64,000 nt of DNA. Origin: an uncultured Nocardioides sp. Lineage in GTDB: Bacteria; Actinomycetota; Actinomycetes; Propionibacteriales; Nocardioidaceae. The notes beneath the pieces were generated by a model. It was not told the origin of the DNA and made no database searches. It saw only the letters and a list, made by a program, of their open reading frames with translations. The first letter of the stretch is position 1. Each line of letters begins with the position of its first letter. The translations under genes were made by a program, and so were the position numbers. The stretch lies in assembly GCF_947488515.1 (NCBI RefSeq), contig NZ_CANKZF010000002.1:186001-250000 (forward strand), written 5' to 3'. Of this stretch, positions 54,113 through 62,794 are shown one piece after another.

Positions 54113-54913
54113 CTACCCGCCCGAACGCCGCTTCTGTCTTGCGTTTCGCTTCGCTTCGCGCGCGGCTTGTCGATCTGCGTTGGCTGCCAACATTGCGCTC
54201 ACCTCGGCGTCGCGGGCCGCTGCTCGCAGGAGACGGTCGTTGACCTTTCCGAGGCGGCTCTTTTCGTGCACGTGCGCACCAGTGAAGAAGGATGCCATCA
54301 ACCCTGCCGTCAGCAAGAGCACGAGCAGCAAGTCGTTCCACTCGTAGACGTGAAACGCAGCGACCAGCGATGCTGCTAGCAAACCGAAAGAGCAGAGCAG
54401 GCCCAACAATATAGAGGGCACGACGAAGATCCTGTTGACCTTCGCACTTTGTTCGGCCTCTTCTGTCCCTAGCCCTTCTTCAATGAACTCGATGCGATCA
54501 GCGGCGCGATCCGTCCAAGAGAAATGGAAAGTGGCCCACAACGTGAGCGTGGCCGATACGCCCAAAGCCAACTGCATGATGAGGATGTCAGAACCGACCA
54601 TCCCGATCACGAACTCTCGAACCCCCTCAGCGAGGAAGCCCAGGGCGGCGACGGTGCCGACCAGCGTGAACAGGTCCAGAAGAACAAGATGCGGGAAGCG
54701 TGAGACAGCAACTAGCCGGTACGTCCTGCGGTTTACTTCTTCACTAAGGAGCCCGCGCGCCGGTTCGGGTAGCGAACTGAGCATTTCAACGTCAACTGCG
54801 AGGTCACGCCGAAGGCCTCGCGACGTGATCACGACCGCCCCTAAGAAGGCACCGATCAAGCCGAATAGCAGCGGGATAAGTGCCGGAAGCACCCGCTCCA
54901 ACTGTTCCAGCAA
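54113..54913 (-). CDS. Membrane protein of unknown function
   Basis: Protein of 266 residues. The TTG at 54913 is chosen because GGAGGAGG precedes it and the first helix follows at once (LIPLLFGLIGAFLGAVVI). Further hydrophobic pairs are near 80-130 and 175-215. The C-terminal ~45 residues are a charged helix (RLLRAAARDAEVSAMLAANA) ending in a basic KRNARQKRRSGG tail. No named family recognised. Divergent signals suggest its own promoter. Confidence 0.6.
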   Translation of the reverse strand: MLEQLERVLPALIPLLFGLIGAFLGAVVITSRGLRRDLAVDVEMLSSLPEPARGLLSEEVNRRTYRLVAVSRFPHLVLLDLFTLVGTVAALGFLAEGVREFVIGMVGSDILIMQLALGVSATLTLWATFHFSWTDRAADRIEFIEEGLGTEEAEQSAKVNRIFVVPSILLGLLCSFGLLAASLVAAFHVYEWNDLLLVLLLTAGLMASFFTGAHVHEKSRLGKVNDRLLRAAARDAEVSAMLAANADRQAAREAKRNARQKRRSGG

Positions 54914-55159
54914 ACTTGCCTCCTCCGATTCAACGTCGCCGCCAGAGTACGAGCGGGCCGATGGCCGGGACAGGATACGGAGTCTGATCCCGTCAAGGCC
55001 ACGTGGACCGCTAAGAAGCTGATCGGACGACTGCTCGCACTGTTCGCGGGGGAAAGAATGCGGGCTCGCCGCGGCAGTGAGAGTGGCGCTCTTGCGTCTC
55101 CGCGAGGTCAGCGTGGGTGTCGCCCGGCCAGCCTGTGGGCCGGCCGGGCGACCGTTCAC

Positions 55160-55864
55160 TCAGGCGTAGCGGTAGTTCAGGGTGATCTTTGGGTCAGCGT
55201 GGAACGCCCAACCGAAGGCCCGCTGCTGTCCCAGCGTGGTGTCGGTGAACACGTCGGTGGCCACCGCAGGCTGGTTGGGCAGAGTCTCCACCAGCGGTTG
55301 GTCGATGGTGCCAGTGAAGTCCAGCGGAAAGACCACCGTGACGCCCAGCCGAACGTTCGAAGTAGGCGCCAGGCTCAGCTGCGGTGCGTAGATGGTGAAC
55401 TGATAGTGCTTCGCGTCACCGTCCACAGGGGTGAGCTTTTGGCTGGCATGGATGCGGAGCACGTGCTGACCTGCGGGCAGGTACAGATCGGCGTACTTGT
55501 AGCGCGACGCCTCGCGCGCGAGCTGTGCCCCAAGCTCAGCCTCCAACGGGATGCCCGCCTTCTCCAGCACCGGCTGCAGCAGCGCCGCCTGTCCCTTGGG
55601 GATGCGCTTGAACGTCGCGGTCTCGTCGAACTCCTCGTCCGAAGCAGACACAACACGCACGAAGGCCGAGGTGTACTCCTCGGTCTCCATAGCAAGCACC
55701 AGCCGACGGTCTCCGGCCGTCGGCACGTTCACATGCGCCGTGATGGTGCTGTTCGCGACGTCGTACGCGTCCTCACCGAAGTTTCGAAGGGGGGCGACCG
55801 ACTCGACGTCGACGTTCACGGACTGGCGGCTGACCTCGAGGTCAGTGGTGATAGCGGTAGACAT
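55160..55864 (-). CDS. Hypothetical protein, beta-rich
   Basis: Protein of 234 residues, no signal peptide or membrane helix, low cysteine. Alternating hydrophobic strands throughout (STITAHVNVPTAGDRRLVLA; AGQHVLRIHASQKLT; NVRLGVTVVFPLDFTGTID) suggest an all-beta fold. AGGAAGG is at the right distance from the ATG at 55864. I recognise no family. It is divergent from the two-gene ImmA/IrrE operon, with two hairpins between. Confidence 0.65.
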   Translation of the reverse strand: MSTAITTDLEVSRQSVNVDVESVAPLRNFGEDAYDVANSTITAHVNVPTAGDRRLVLAMETEEYTSAFVRVVSASDEEFDETATFKRIPKGQAALLQPVLEKAGIPLEAELGAQLAREASRYKYADLYLPAGQHVLRIHASQKLTPVDGDAKHYQFTIYAPQLSLAPTSNVRLGVTVVFPLDFTGTIDQPLVETLPNQPAVATDVFTDTTLGQQRAFGWAFHADPKITLNYRYA

Positions 55865-55909
55865 TTCTATCCTTCCTGAGCACAGCCTGTGCCCAGGGCC
55901 TGTATCGGC

Positions 55910-55927
55910 GGGCTCTGGTCAGAGCCC
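55910..55927. promoter_or_regulatory. Short perfect hairpin in the divergent region
   Basis: GGGCTCT and AGAGCCC enclose a four-base loop. Lies 46 bases upstream of the minus-strand start at 55864; may be an operator or part of the 5' region. Confidence 0.35.
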
Positions 55928-55968
55928 AGCGAACCGACTAACCTCATGACTTCCGGTACCAACGGATG

Positions 55969-56011
55969 CAAGAGGCCTCAGGCCTGGGGAGACCCGGGTC
56001 GGGGCCTCTTG
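55969..56011. terminator. Hairpin with 9-bp perfect stem
   Basis: CAAGAGGCC (55969-55977) pairs with GGCCTCTTG (56003-56011); the loop can form an inner stem. Located between divergent genes rather than at a gene end, so it may instead act in the leader of the plus-strand operon. Confidence 0.4.
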
Positions 56012-56120
56012 TGCTCGGAACCAACTCAACCACGGCTGAGCCGCCGACCACAAGCAACTCACTTCAGTTTTCCGCATCTTGATCTCACCTAGACGAGATC
56101 TAAGAACTTCATGTGCGCCG

Positions 56121-56888
56121 ATGTGCTTCACTGTCAGGGTGAACAGAGCCGAGCTGGCAGCCGTTGCTGACCTCGAAGCCACCGTAGACCTATGCACCGA
56201 CACCGGCCTCGTCCAGTGCTGGACTGACCTCACGCGCGAGGTCTACAGCCGCAATCTCGCGCGATTCGAGCCTGACGAACTAGGCGACACTGCGATGTCG
56301 TTCGGTGTCCAGTGCGCTGAGAATCTCAAGACGCGGGCCATCCGGCGATTCAGGCACGACGACCTGGAACCCCAGGAACACCATTGGGTCATCCCCGATC
56401 TCACCGTCACCACGTTGCGCAACAGCCTGTTGTTTCAGGTCGGCGGCAATCGCATCTTCGTCATGAAGGTTCCCTTCGTCCAGGGTCGAGACCCCCAATG
56501 GGACGTGGAGAAACACTGGGACCAGAACAGCGAGATCCGGCACAGCCTGGCGGAAGGAAACTCCCGCGCTCTGGGTGGCTTCATCACGTTCTCCGGCGGC
56601 GACGATGGACTCTTCCCACATCCAGCGCGGCCAGGCCGAGTGCGCGACTTCCTTTTGGTGTGGGCCGGCGCCCCGGGCACGCCGCTGACCGCCGGCTGGC
56701 TCACTGTGCCCACGATGGGCGACAAGCCGTTCGTGTGCGTTCGGCCCTTGTGGTGGGACGCAGAACCCGCCGCTCGAGTCGAGCGGAGTTTCCAGGCTCC
56801 AAGTGGCCCAAGCTTCGATCAGCGACCGTCGGGCATCACCGAAGTCATCGTGAAGCCGCTGCCTGCCGACGAGGCAGGTTCGGCGTGA
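56121..56888 (+). CDS. Hypothetical partner of the XRE-ImmA/IrrE protein
   Basis: Protein of about 255 residues; ATG 56121 or GTG 56139 are possible starts. It contains TAMSFGVQCAENLKTRAIRR and later FLLVWAGAPGTPLTAGWLTV, with no recognised domain. Its stop overlaps the GTG of the protease-regulator gene (GTGA), so the two are made in fixed ratio. This arrangement suggests the protein is the substrate, inhibitor target or partner of the protease-regulator, possibly a toxin-antitoxin or stress-response pair. Confidence 0.65.
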   Translation: MCFTVRVNRAELAAVADLEATVDLCTDTGLVQCWTDLTREVYSRNLARFEPDELGDTAMSFGVQCAENLKTRAIRRFRHDDLEPQEHHWVIPDLTVTTLRNSLLFQVGGNRIFVMKVPFVQGRDPQWDVEKHWDQNSEIRHSLAEGNSRALGGFITFSGGDDGLFPHPARPGRVRDFLLVWAGAPGTPLTAGWLTVPTMGDKPFVCVRPLWWDAEPAARVERSFQAPSGPSFDQRPSGITEVIVKPLPADEAGSA

Positions 56889-57982
56889 ACGGGATGATGC
56901 GGCCGCCGGCTGCTAGCACCGACTTCGACGGGACTCGCCTCACCGTAGCGCGTCGACTGGCGCGTATGACCAAGACTCAACTCGCCCGCGAAGTCCGGGT
57001 TACACCTACTGCAGTAGGTCAGTACGAGAAGGGGCTCAGCAAGCCCACCCAGACCGTCCTGAGAGAGATTGCATTGCGGCTCGGACTCCCCAGGGAGTTC
57101 TTTGGTGCGTCTAAGCCTCTAACGCTCCTGCCGGCATCGGGCGCCCACTTCCGTTCGCTGCGAGCAACATCGGCAGCCGCCCGAGAGCAGGCATTGGCCT
57201 ACGGCGAATTGAGCCTCGAACTCATCGACGTACTGGGCGAGTACGTACATCTCCCCGACGTGGTCCTGCCTGAGTTGGAGCTACCAGATGTCCTCACCGA
57301 AGACGCAATCATGTCTGCTGCTCGAGCGACACGTGAGCTATGGGGAATTTCGTCCGGTCCGGTCCCGTCCGTTGTGCAGGCGATGGAAGCCCACGGCATC
57401 GTCGTATTGCGACTGCCCGAAGACACCGACAAGGCCGTCGATGCGTTTTCCACCTACTCAGGCGCACGCCCCCTCGTCTTCTTGTCACCTCTCAAGAATG
57501 ACAAGGCGCGCAGTAGATTCGATGCCGCCCACGAGGTCGGCCACCTTGTGCTACATCCAGACACCGAGCCCGGGTCGAAGGTCGTCGAAAGTCAAGCGAA
57601 TGTGTTCGCCAGCGAGTTCCTAATGCCGCGCGACGAAATCGCGGCGCAATTGCCGCGTCGGATTGATTGGCCCGTCCTGCATGACCTCAAACGCCACTGG
57701 GGCGTCAGTCTCCGTGCCCTAGTTTACCGGGCGCATGACTTGGGTCGGATGTCTGAGGCCTCCTACCGTCGCGCAAATCAGCAACTCTCCATCTGGGGGA
57801 ACCCAGAACCCGGACAACTAGGTCCTGCCGAAACGCCGAGACTGTTGGGGATGGCGCGACAGGCCTTGGAAGCCGAAGGTTACGACTTCGACGACATCTT
57901 GACGTCCGGGCGAATCGTCACCAGCTTGGCAGAAAAAGTAATCCGCGCTGGATCTGACAGGCGTCCATCAGTCATCCCTTGA
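56885..57982 (+). CDS. XRE family regulator fused to ImmA/IrrE metallopeptidase
   Basis: Protein of 365 residues. HTH at ~17-70 (MTKTQLAREVRVTPTAVGQY), then an ImmA/IrrE zinc peptidase with HEVGH at 216-220 and the downstream acidic ligand region QANVFASEFLMP. Such fusions sense damage or phage and cleave a partner repressor, or act as antitoxin-like regulators. The GTG at 56885 is embedded in the stop of the previous gene. It likely autoregulates the pair. Confidence 0.87.
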   Translation: MNGMMRPPAASTDFDGTRLTVARRLARMTKTQLAREVRVTPTAVGQYEKGLSKPTQTVLREIALRLGLPREFFGASKPLTLLPASGAHFRSLRATSAAAREQALAYGELSLELIDVLGEYVHLPDVVLPELELPDVLTEDAIMSAARATRELWGISSGPVPSVVQAMEAHGIVVLRLPEDTDKAVDAFSTYSGARPLVFLSPLKNDKARSRFDAAHEVGHLVLHPDTEPGSKVVESQANVFASEFLMPRDEIAAQLPRRIDWPVLHDLKRHWGVSLRALVYRAHDLGRMSEASYRRANQQLSIWGNPEPGQLGPAETPRLLGMARQALEAEGYDFDDILTSGRIVTSLAEKVIRAGSDRRPSVIP

Positions 57983-58178
57983 GTGCGCGACATCAAGTAG
58001 CCGCCAGCAGCGCTTCGTGAGAGGTCGTGTTCCGAACGATCGGATTCGTCCGTTGTCCGGGCACCCGCGTCATAGTGGGCGCTGTGCAGCTCGCTCTGCC
58101 AATCCACCGCTGGGCAGGGTGCCGCGCGTTCCGAGCACCGCGAGGTCGCCCGGGCCGCCATGCCGGAGGATGTCCCCC

Positions 58179-59228
58179 GTGAGCCAGAACCCCACGCAGG
58201 ACCAGCTCTTCGGCCAGATGCCCGACGGACGCGACGTGCGCCTCCTGACCATCGGCGGTGAGCCCGGGCCCGTGGTCGAGGTCCTCACGCTCGGCGCGGC
58301 CGTCCACCGGCTGGTGGTGGCCTGCGGCGACGGCGAGCGGCGCAACGTCGTGCTCGGGCATCCGGACGTCGCGGAGCGGCTGGCGAGCGGCGACTATATC
58401 GGCGGCGTCATCGGGCGGTACGCCAACCGCATCGCCGGCGGCCGCTTCACGATCGACGGCCAGGCCGTCGAGGTGCGCACCCACGACCGGGGCAACAGCC
58501 TGCACGGCGGACCGCACGGGTTCGACGTACGTCTGTGGGACGTCGAGTCGCACGACGCCGATGATCTGGTGCTGTCGTTGGTGAGCCCGGACGGCGACCA
58601 GGGGTTCCCGGGCGCCGTGAGCGCCCGGGTCCGCTACCAGGTGGAAGGGCAGGAAGTCCGGGTCACCCTGGAGGCGACGGCCGACGCCACCACCGTGGTC
58701 AACCTGACCAACCACGCCTACTTCAACCTCGACGGCGAGGGCGCCGGGACGATCGACGGCCACGAGCTGGTCGTCGAGGCCGACGACGTCACCCCGATCG
58801 ACGGCACCGGCATCCCGACCGGCGGCCACGGCCCGGTCGCCGGCACCCCCTTCGACTTCCGGAGCGCAACCAAGATCGGTCCGGCGCTGCGCACAGAGCA
58901 CCCGCAGGTCGTCGACGCCCGCGGCATCGACCACAACTTCGTCGTCCGCGGCAGCGGCCTGCGCCGCGCTGCGACCCTGAAGTCCACCAGCACCCGCACT
59001 GCCGTCGAGCTGTGGACCGACCAGCCGGGCCTGCAGGTCTACACCGGCAACTTCCTCGACGGCACCCGCCGCTCGACGAGCGGCGGCCGCTACCGCCAGG
59101 GCGACGGCGTCGCGCTCGAGCCGCAGCTCTTCCCCGACTCGCCCAACCGGCCCGAGTGGCCGTCGGCGACGCTGCGGCCGGGGGAGACGTACGCCGCCCA
59201 CCTCGAGTGGCGCTTCGGCACGACCTGA
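58179..59228 (+). CDS. galM: Aldose 1-epimerase (galactose mutarotase)
   Basis: Protein of 349 residues. GVIGRYANRIAGGRFTIDG is the signature near residue 75, NLTNHAYFNLDGEGAG holds the catalytic His, and VALEPQLFPDSPNRPEWPSA carries the catalytic Glu. It interconverts alpha and beta anomers of galactose or glucose. The GTG at 58179 is chosen because GGAGGA lies eight bases upstream; ATG 58170 overlaps that RBS. First core-type gene to the right of the accessory block. Confidence 0.9.
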   Translation: MSQNPTQDQLFGQMPDGRDVRLLTIGGEPGPVVEVLTLGAAVHRLVVACGDGERRNVVLGHPDVAERLASGDYIGGVIGRYANRIAGGRFTIDGQAVEVRTHDRGNSLHGGPHGFDVRLWDVESHDADDLVLSLVSPDGDQGFPGAVSARVRYQVEGQEVRVTLEATADATTVVNLTNHAYFNLDGEGAGTIDGHELVVEADDVTPIDGTGIPTGGHGPVAGTPFDFRSATKIGPALRTEHPQVVDARGIDHNFVVRGSGLRRAATLKSTSTRTAVELWTDQPGLQVYTGNFLDGTRRSTSGGRYRQGDGVALEPQLFPDSPNRPEWPSATLRPGETYAAHLEWRFGTT

Positions 59229-59299
59229 CCCCGGACGGCATAGTCGGCGGGGTGCGTGCGTTGAGGCACACCACACGTCCCCGACGAAGGAGAAGCGCG

Positions 59300-60322
59300 A
59301 TGCGTGCCGTGGTCTACACCGAGACAGGCGACAGCTCGGTCCTCGAGGTGGTCGAGCGCGAGGCGGCCGACCCGGGCCCGGGCGAGGTCCGGGTGCGGAT
59401 CGTGCGCGCCGGCGTCAACCCGACCGACTGGAAGTTCCGCGCCGGCGGCATGGGCGAGCTCGCCTTCCCCGAGGTCGTGCCCGGCCAGGACGGCTCCGGT
59501 GTCGTCGACGCCGTCGGACCGGACGTCGACGGGCTCGCGGTGGGCGACCGGGTCTGGACGATGCTCGCGCAGCACCAGCGCCCCGGCGGCACCGCACAGG
59601 AGCTCGTCGTGCTCCCCGTCAGCCACCTGACCGCGCTGCCCGAAGGGGCGTCGTACGACGTGGGCGCCTCCCTCGGCGTCCCGGCGATCACCGCCCACCG
59701 GGCCCTGACCACCTCCGAGGACGGGCCCGACCGGCTCACCCCGGGCTCCCTGTCCGGTCGGACGGTGCTCGTCGCCGGCGGCGCGGGCGCGGTCGGCAAC
59801 GCCGCCATCCAGCTCGCGCGGTGGGCCGGCGCGACCGTCATCGCCACGGTCAGCAGCGACGACAAGGCCCGGCTCGCGACCGCAGCCGGTGCGCACCACA
59901 CGGTGAACTACCGCGAGGGGGACACCGCCGACGCCGTCCGCGACCTGGCGCCCGACGGCGTCGACATCGTCGTCGAGGTGGCACCCGCGCAGAACCTCAA
60001 GCTCGACCTGCGCGTCATCAAGCCGCGCGGCACCATCGCGATCTACGCCAACAACGGCGGCGACGAGGTGAGCATCAGCGTGCGGGAGACCTTCTCGACC
60101 AACGCCCGCTTCCAGTGGGTGCTGCTCTACACGGTCGGGGAGGCGGCGCTGCGCGCGGCGGCCGACGACATCTCGGCCGCGGTCGCCGACGGCGGCTACG
60201 GGGTCGGCGACGACCACGGGCTGCCGCTCCACCACTTCCCGCTCGAGCAGACCGCCGAGGCCCACGCGGCCGTCGAGGACGGTGCGGTCGGCAAGGTGCT
60301 GATCGACGTCAGCGACGCCTGA
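59300..60322 (+). CDS. NADPH:quinone reductase-like zinc-independent MDR oxidoreductase
   Basis: Protein of 340 residues. GroES-like N-terminal domain (VVYTETGDSSVLEVVEREAA; AGVNPTDWKFRAG), then a Rossmann domain with VLVAGGAGAVGNAAIQLARW as the NADPH site. Zinc-binding cysteines are absent, so it is of the quinone-reductase or zeta-crystallin class. AAGGAG precedes the ATG. Its 3' end overlaps the end of the MFS gene by 14 bases (convergent). Confidence 0.88.
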   Translation: MRAVVYTETGDSSVLEVVEREAADPGPGEVRVRIVRAGVNPTDWKFRAGGMGELAFPEVVPGQDGSGVVDAVGPDVDGLAVGDRVWTMLAQHQRPGGTAQELVVLPVSHLTALPEGASYDVGASLGVPAITAHRALTTSEDGPDRLTPGSLSGRTVLVAGGAGAVGNAAIQLARWAGATVIATVSSDDKARLATAAGAHHTVNYREGDTADAVRDLAPDGVDIVVEVAPAQNLKLDLRVIKPRGTIAIYANNGGDEVSISVRETFSTNARFQWVLLYTVGEAALRAAADDISAAVADGGYGVGDDHGLPLHHFPLEQTAEAHAAVEDGAVGKVLIDVSDA

Positions 60323-61472
60323 CCAGCGCTGCGCCCGCGAGGCAGAGGAGGGCGGCGGTCAGGCAGGCGGTGACGGCACCGGCGACGTCGAGCCACACGT
60401 CGAAGCCGACCGCACCGACCGCCTGGCCGACCGCCAGCGCGACGAAGAGGAAGGACGTCCCGCGTCCCGCCGCCTCGGGCCACACGTCCCGCGCCCACAG
60501 GATCAGCACGCCCGACAGGCACATGTAGCCGGCGCCGAAGCACGCCATGGCGACGTACGCCGGCCACGCGACGCCGACGCCGACCGCACCGGCCAGGGCT
60601 GCGGAGGCGAAGGCGACCCCGCCGACGGACCAGGCCCACGCGCCGGCCAGCCCGCGGCGCTCGACCAGTCGACCGGTCAGCGGGCCCAGGAGCCCGCCCA
60701 GCCCCAGCGCGATCCACAGGAACCCGACGCTGCCGTCGTCGACCGGCCCCGACCCGGTCGCGACGAGCGGGCCGTAGGACCACAGGAGCGCCGAGCCGGC
60801 ACCCACGACCGCCGCCGCGGCCGCCGGCGTCGCGAGGGGACGCCAGTCGTACGACGCCCCGCTGCCCGATGCGGTCCTGCGCTCGTCGACCCCGGCGCGG
60901 CCACGCACGAGCAGGAGCACGCCGCCGGCGGCGAGGGCATTGAGCGCAGCCATGGTCCACCAAGCGCCCGCGGTGGACGGGACGGCGAGGGCGAGGGCCC
61001 CGGCGACGACGACCCCGACCGCCGTCCCGGTGTTGACGAGCGACTGGGCGGTCGCGGCCGCGTCGGGCGGGGTGACGGCGTCGACGAGGCGCACCAGCGC
61101 GGGCGACGCGAGGCCCGCCCCCGTGCCGCCGACGAAGACGAGGACGACGAACCACGCCGGGGACGCGATCGTCGCGACCCCGACACAGCCCAGTGCGGCA
61201 GTGGTCCCCGCAGCCAGGACGGCGGCGCGGGGCCGGCGGTCCGAGACCCTGGCCGCGACTGCAGCGGCCAGGGAGTACGAGACGAACTGGGCCGCGGCCG
61301 CCCACCCGACGACCGGTGCCAGCTCGGGGCGCTCGGCGACGAGGCGCGGCGCGAAGAGACCGACCCCGAACCGCGCCATGCCGTACGTCGACGCGATCAG
61401 CAGGGTGCCGGCCAGCGCGACGGCGACGCTCCTCGCGGGGGAGCGCTGGTCGGCGCGCGTCTCGGTGACCAT
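60309..61472 (-). CDS. MFS transporter, probable drug or solute exporter
   Basis: Protein of 387 residues with about 12 membrane helices. The loop between helices 2 and 3 reads ARVSDRRPRAAVL, the MFS signature. The family type is of small MFS exporters. ATG 61472 overlaps an operator-like palindrome shared with the divergent TetR gene, so the regulator most likely controls it. The frame extends to 61763 through the TetR region but that is antisense sequence. Confidence 0.87.
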   Translation of the reverse strand: MVTETRADQRSPARSVAVALAGTLLIASTYGMARFGVGLFAPRLVAERPELAPVVGWAAAAQFVSYSLAAAVAARVSDRRPRAAVLAAGTTAALGCVGVATIASPAWFVVLVFVGGTGAGLASPALVRLVDAVTPPDAAATAQSLVNTGTAVGVVVAGALALAVPSTAGAWWTMAALNALAAGGVLLLVRGRAGVDERRTASGSGASYDWRPLATPAAAAAVVGAGSALLWSYGPLVATGSGPVDDGSVGFLWIALGLGGLLGPLTGRLVERRGLAGAWAWSVGGVAFASAALAGAVGVGVAWPAYVAMACFGAGYMCLSGVLILWARDVWPEAAGRGTSFLFVALAVGQAVGAVGFDVWLDVAGAVTACLTAALLCLAGAALVRRR

Positions 61473-61484
61473 AACGAGCGTTCT
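61471..61484. promoter_or_regulatory. TetR operator site 1
   Basis: ATAACGAGCGTTCT is a 12/14 match to the palindrome at 61488. It covers the start codon region of the MFS gene. Centres of the two sites are 17 bases apart. Confidence 0.6.
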
Positions 61485-61490
61485 ATCATA
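61484..61490. promoter_or_regulatory. Overlapping divergent -10 boxes
   Basis: TATCAT (61484-61489) suits the plus-strand TetR gene; the minus strand of 61485-61490 reads TATGAT, near the ideal TATAAT, for the MFS gene. Both lie between the two operator sites. The MFS transcript would have a very short leader. Confidence 0.5.
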
Positions 61491-61501
61491 ACGACCGTTA
61501 T
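61488..61501. promoter_or_regulatory. TetR operator site 2
   Basis: ATAACGACCGTTAT: six-base arms ATAACG/CGTTAT, perfect palindrome with a two-base centre. It overlaps the -10 boxes of both divergent genes. Confidence 0.7.
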
Positions 61502-61510
61502 GATGCGGGC

Positions 61511-62080
61511 GTGGCCCGGACCGACACCCGCGAACGCATCCTCGACACCGCCGAGCGGCTCTTCTTCGTCGACGGCATCGGGGTGACCGGAGTCGACCGG
61601 GTCGCGGCGGAGGCGGGCGTCGCCATCGCCACGCTCTACCAGCACGTCGGCAGCAAGGACCGGCTGCTCGCGGCGGTGCTGGAGCGCCGGCTCGCGGCCT
61701 GGACCGCCCAGTGGGAAGCCTCGATCGAGGCGGCCGGCTCGCCGCGGGACCGGGTGCTCGCACTCTTCGACGCGCTCGTGGCGTTCCGCCGCACGTCGGG
61801 CACGACCCAGTGGTGCTGCTTCCTCGCGACCGCGTCCGAGCGCCCGCGAGACGGGACGGACGACCCCGTTCTGCGCCTCGTCGAGGCGGACACCACGGCC
61901 CTCGTGGAGCGGCTGCGCGAGCTTGTCGACCACGCGGGCATCGCCGATCCGGAGGGCACGGTCGCCCGGCTCCTCGTGGTCTACAACGGAGCGCTCGCCA
62001 GCCTCCTGCGCGGCGCGCCGGCCGACCCGCTGACCGAGGCGCGGGTCATCGCGGACGCGATCCTGCCGTCGGGCCACTGA
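61511..62080 (+). CDS. TetR family transcriptional regulator
   Basis: Protein of 189 residues. HTH at ~10-55 (ERILDTAERLFFVDGIGVTG; AIATLYQHVGSKDRLLAAVL), then a C-terminal ligand domain (FRRTSGTTQWCCFLATASER). GTG start 61511. It is divergent from the MFS exporter, with two palindromes between; it should repress both until the exported compound binds. Confidence 0.92.
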   Translation: MARTDTRERILDTAERLFFVDGIGVTGVDRVAAEAGVAIATLYQHVGSKDRLLAAVLERRLAAWTAQWEASIEAAGSPRDRVLALFDALVAFRRTSGTTQWCCFLATASERPRDGTDDPVLRLVEADTTALVERLRELVDHAGIADPEGTVARLLVVYNGALASLLRGAPADPLTEARVIADAILPSGH

Positions 62081-62092
62081 CGGGCGGGCGCC

Positions 62093-62794
62093 CTACCCGG
62101 ACCGCTTCGGCGTCAGGTCGCGCAGCAGCACCTCCCGGCCCAGCCGCTGCTCCAGCTCGGCGACCTGGGCGAGCAGCAGCTCGGCGGCGGCGACCGCGTC
62201 GGTGAGCGCGTGGTGGGAGGCGTAGCGGGGAAGCCCGTGGGTGCGGCGCGCCGCGTCGAGGCGCAGCGATCCCTGCACCTCACCGTTGACGTCGGCGCGC
62301 AGGCGGTGCTCCAGCGCCAGGGTGTCGACGACGGTGAGCGGAGGCCGGGCGCCGTACGCCGACACGGTGGCGGCCCCGACGAACTCCACCTCGACCGGCG
62401 CGTGGTGCGCGAGCAGCACCCGGCCGTGCAAGGCCCCCAGCAGCAGCGGCAGCACCTCGGCGAGGGACGCGGCGCCGGAGAGGGCGTCGTCGGTCAGCCG
62501 GTGGATCGTCGCCGACGACCCGACGTCCACGCCGTCGGGAGGGCGGACCCGGTGCTCGTGCGCATCGGCCAGGAGCACCTGCCCGCCCGCGACCGGCACA
62601 CAGCCGAGAGACAGGACGTGGTCGGTGCGGGGGTTGAGGCCGGTGGTCTCGAGGTCGAGCGCGAGGAGCTCCACCTGCGACACCGGTGTGGTGCCGGGCG
62701 GCGCGGGTGCGGCCGCGAGGTCCCGCAGCGGACCGGGTGGGTAGTGCCCGGGACGGCGCGGACGGCGACGGAGGAAGGGGAGGCGCCCCCTCAC
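62093..62794 (-). CDS. DEDD-family 3'-5' exonuclease (DnaQ-like)
   Basis: Protein of 233 residues. LLALDLETTGLNPRTDHVLS has the Exo I Asp-Glu pair, LLAHHAPVEVEFV the Exo II region, and SHHALTDAVAAAELLLAQ the Exo III His-Asp, so the DEDDh set is complete. It degrades single strands 3' to 5', in proofreading or repair. The first 38 residues are a basic Pro-rich extension. The GTG start overlaps the stop of the CBS-DUF294 gene. This pair is a known neighbour arrangement. Confidence 0.88.
   Translation of the reverse strand: MRGRLPFLRRRPRRPGHYPPGPLRDLAAAPAPPGTTPVSQVELLALDLETTGLNPRTDHVLSLGCVPVAGGQVLLADAHEHRVRPPDGVDVGSSATIHRLTDDALSGAASLAEVLPLLLGALHGRVLLAHHAPVEVEFVGAATVSAYGARPPLTVVDTLALEHRLRADVNGEVQGSLRLDAARRTHGLPRYASHHALTDAVAAAELLLAQVAELEQRLGREVLLRDLTPKRSG

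Noticed and set aside
55961..56060. tRNA-like or att remnant
   Set aside because: Strong arms are present but no cloverleaf with a plausible anticodon or T loop could be drawn.
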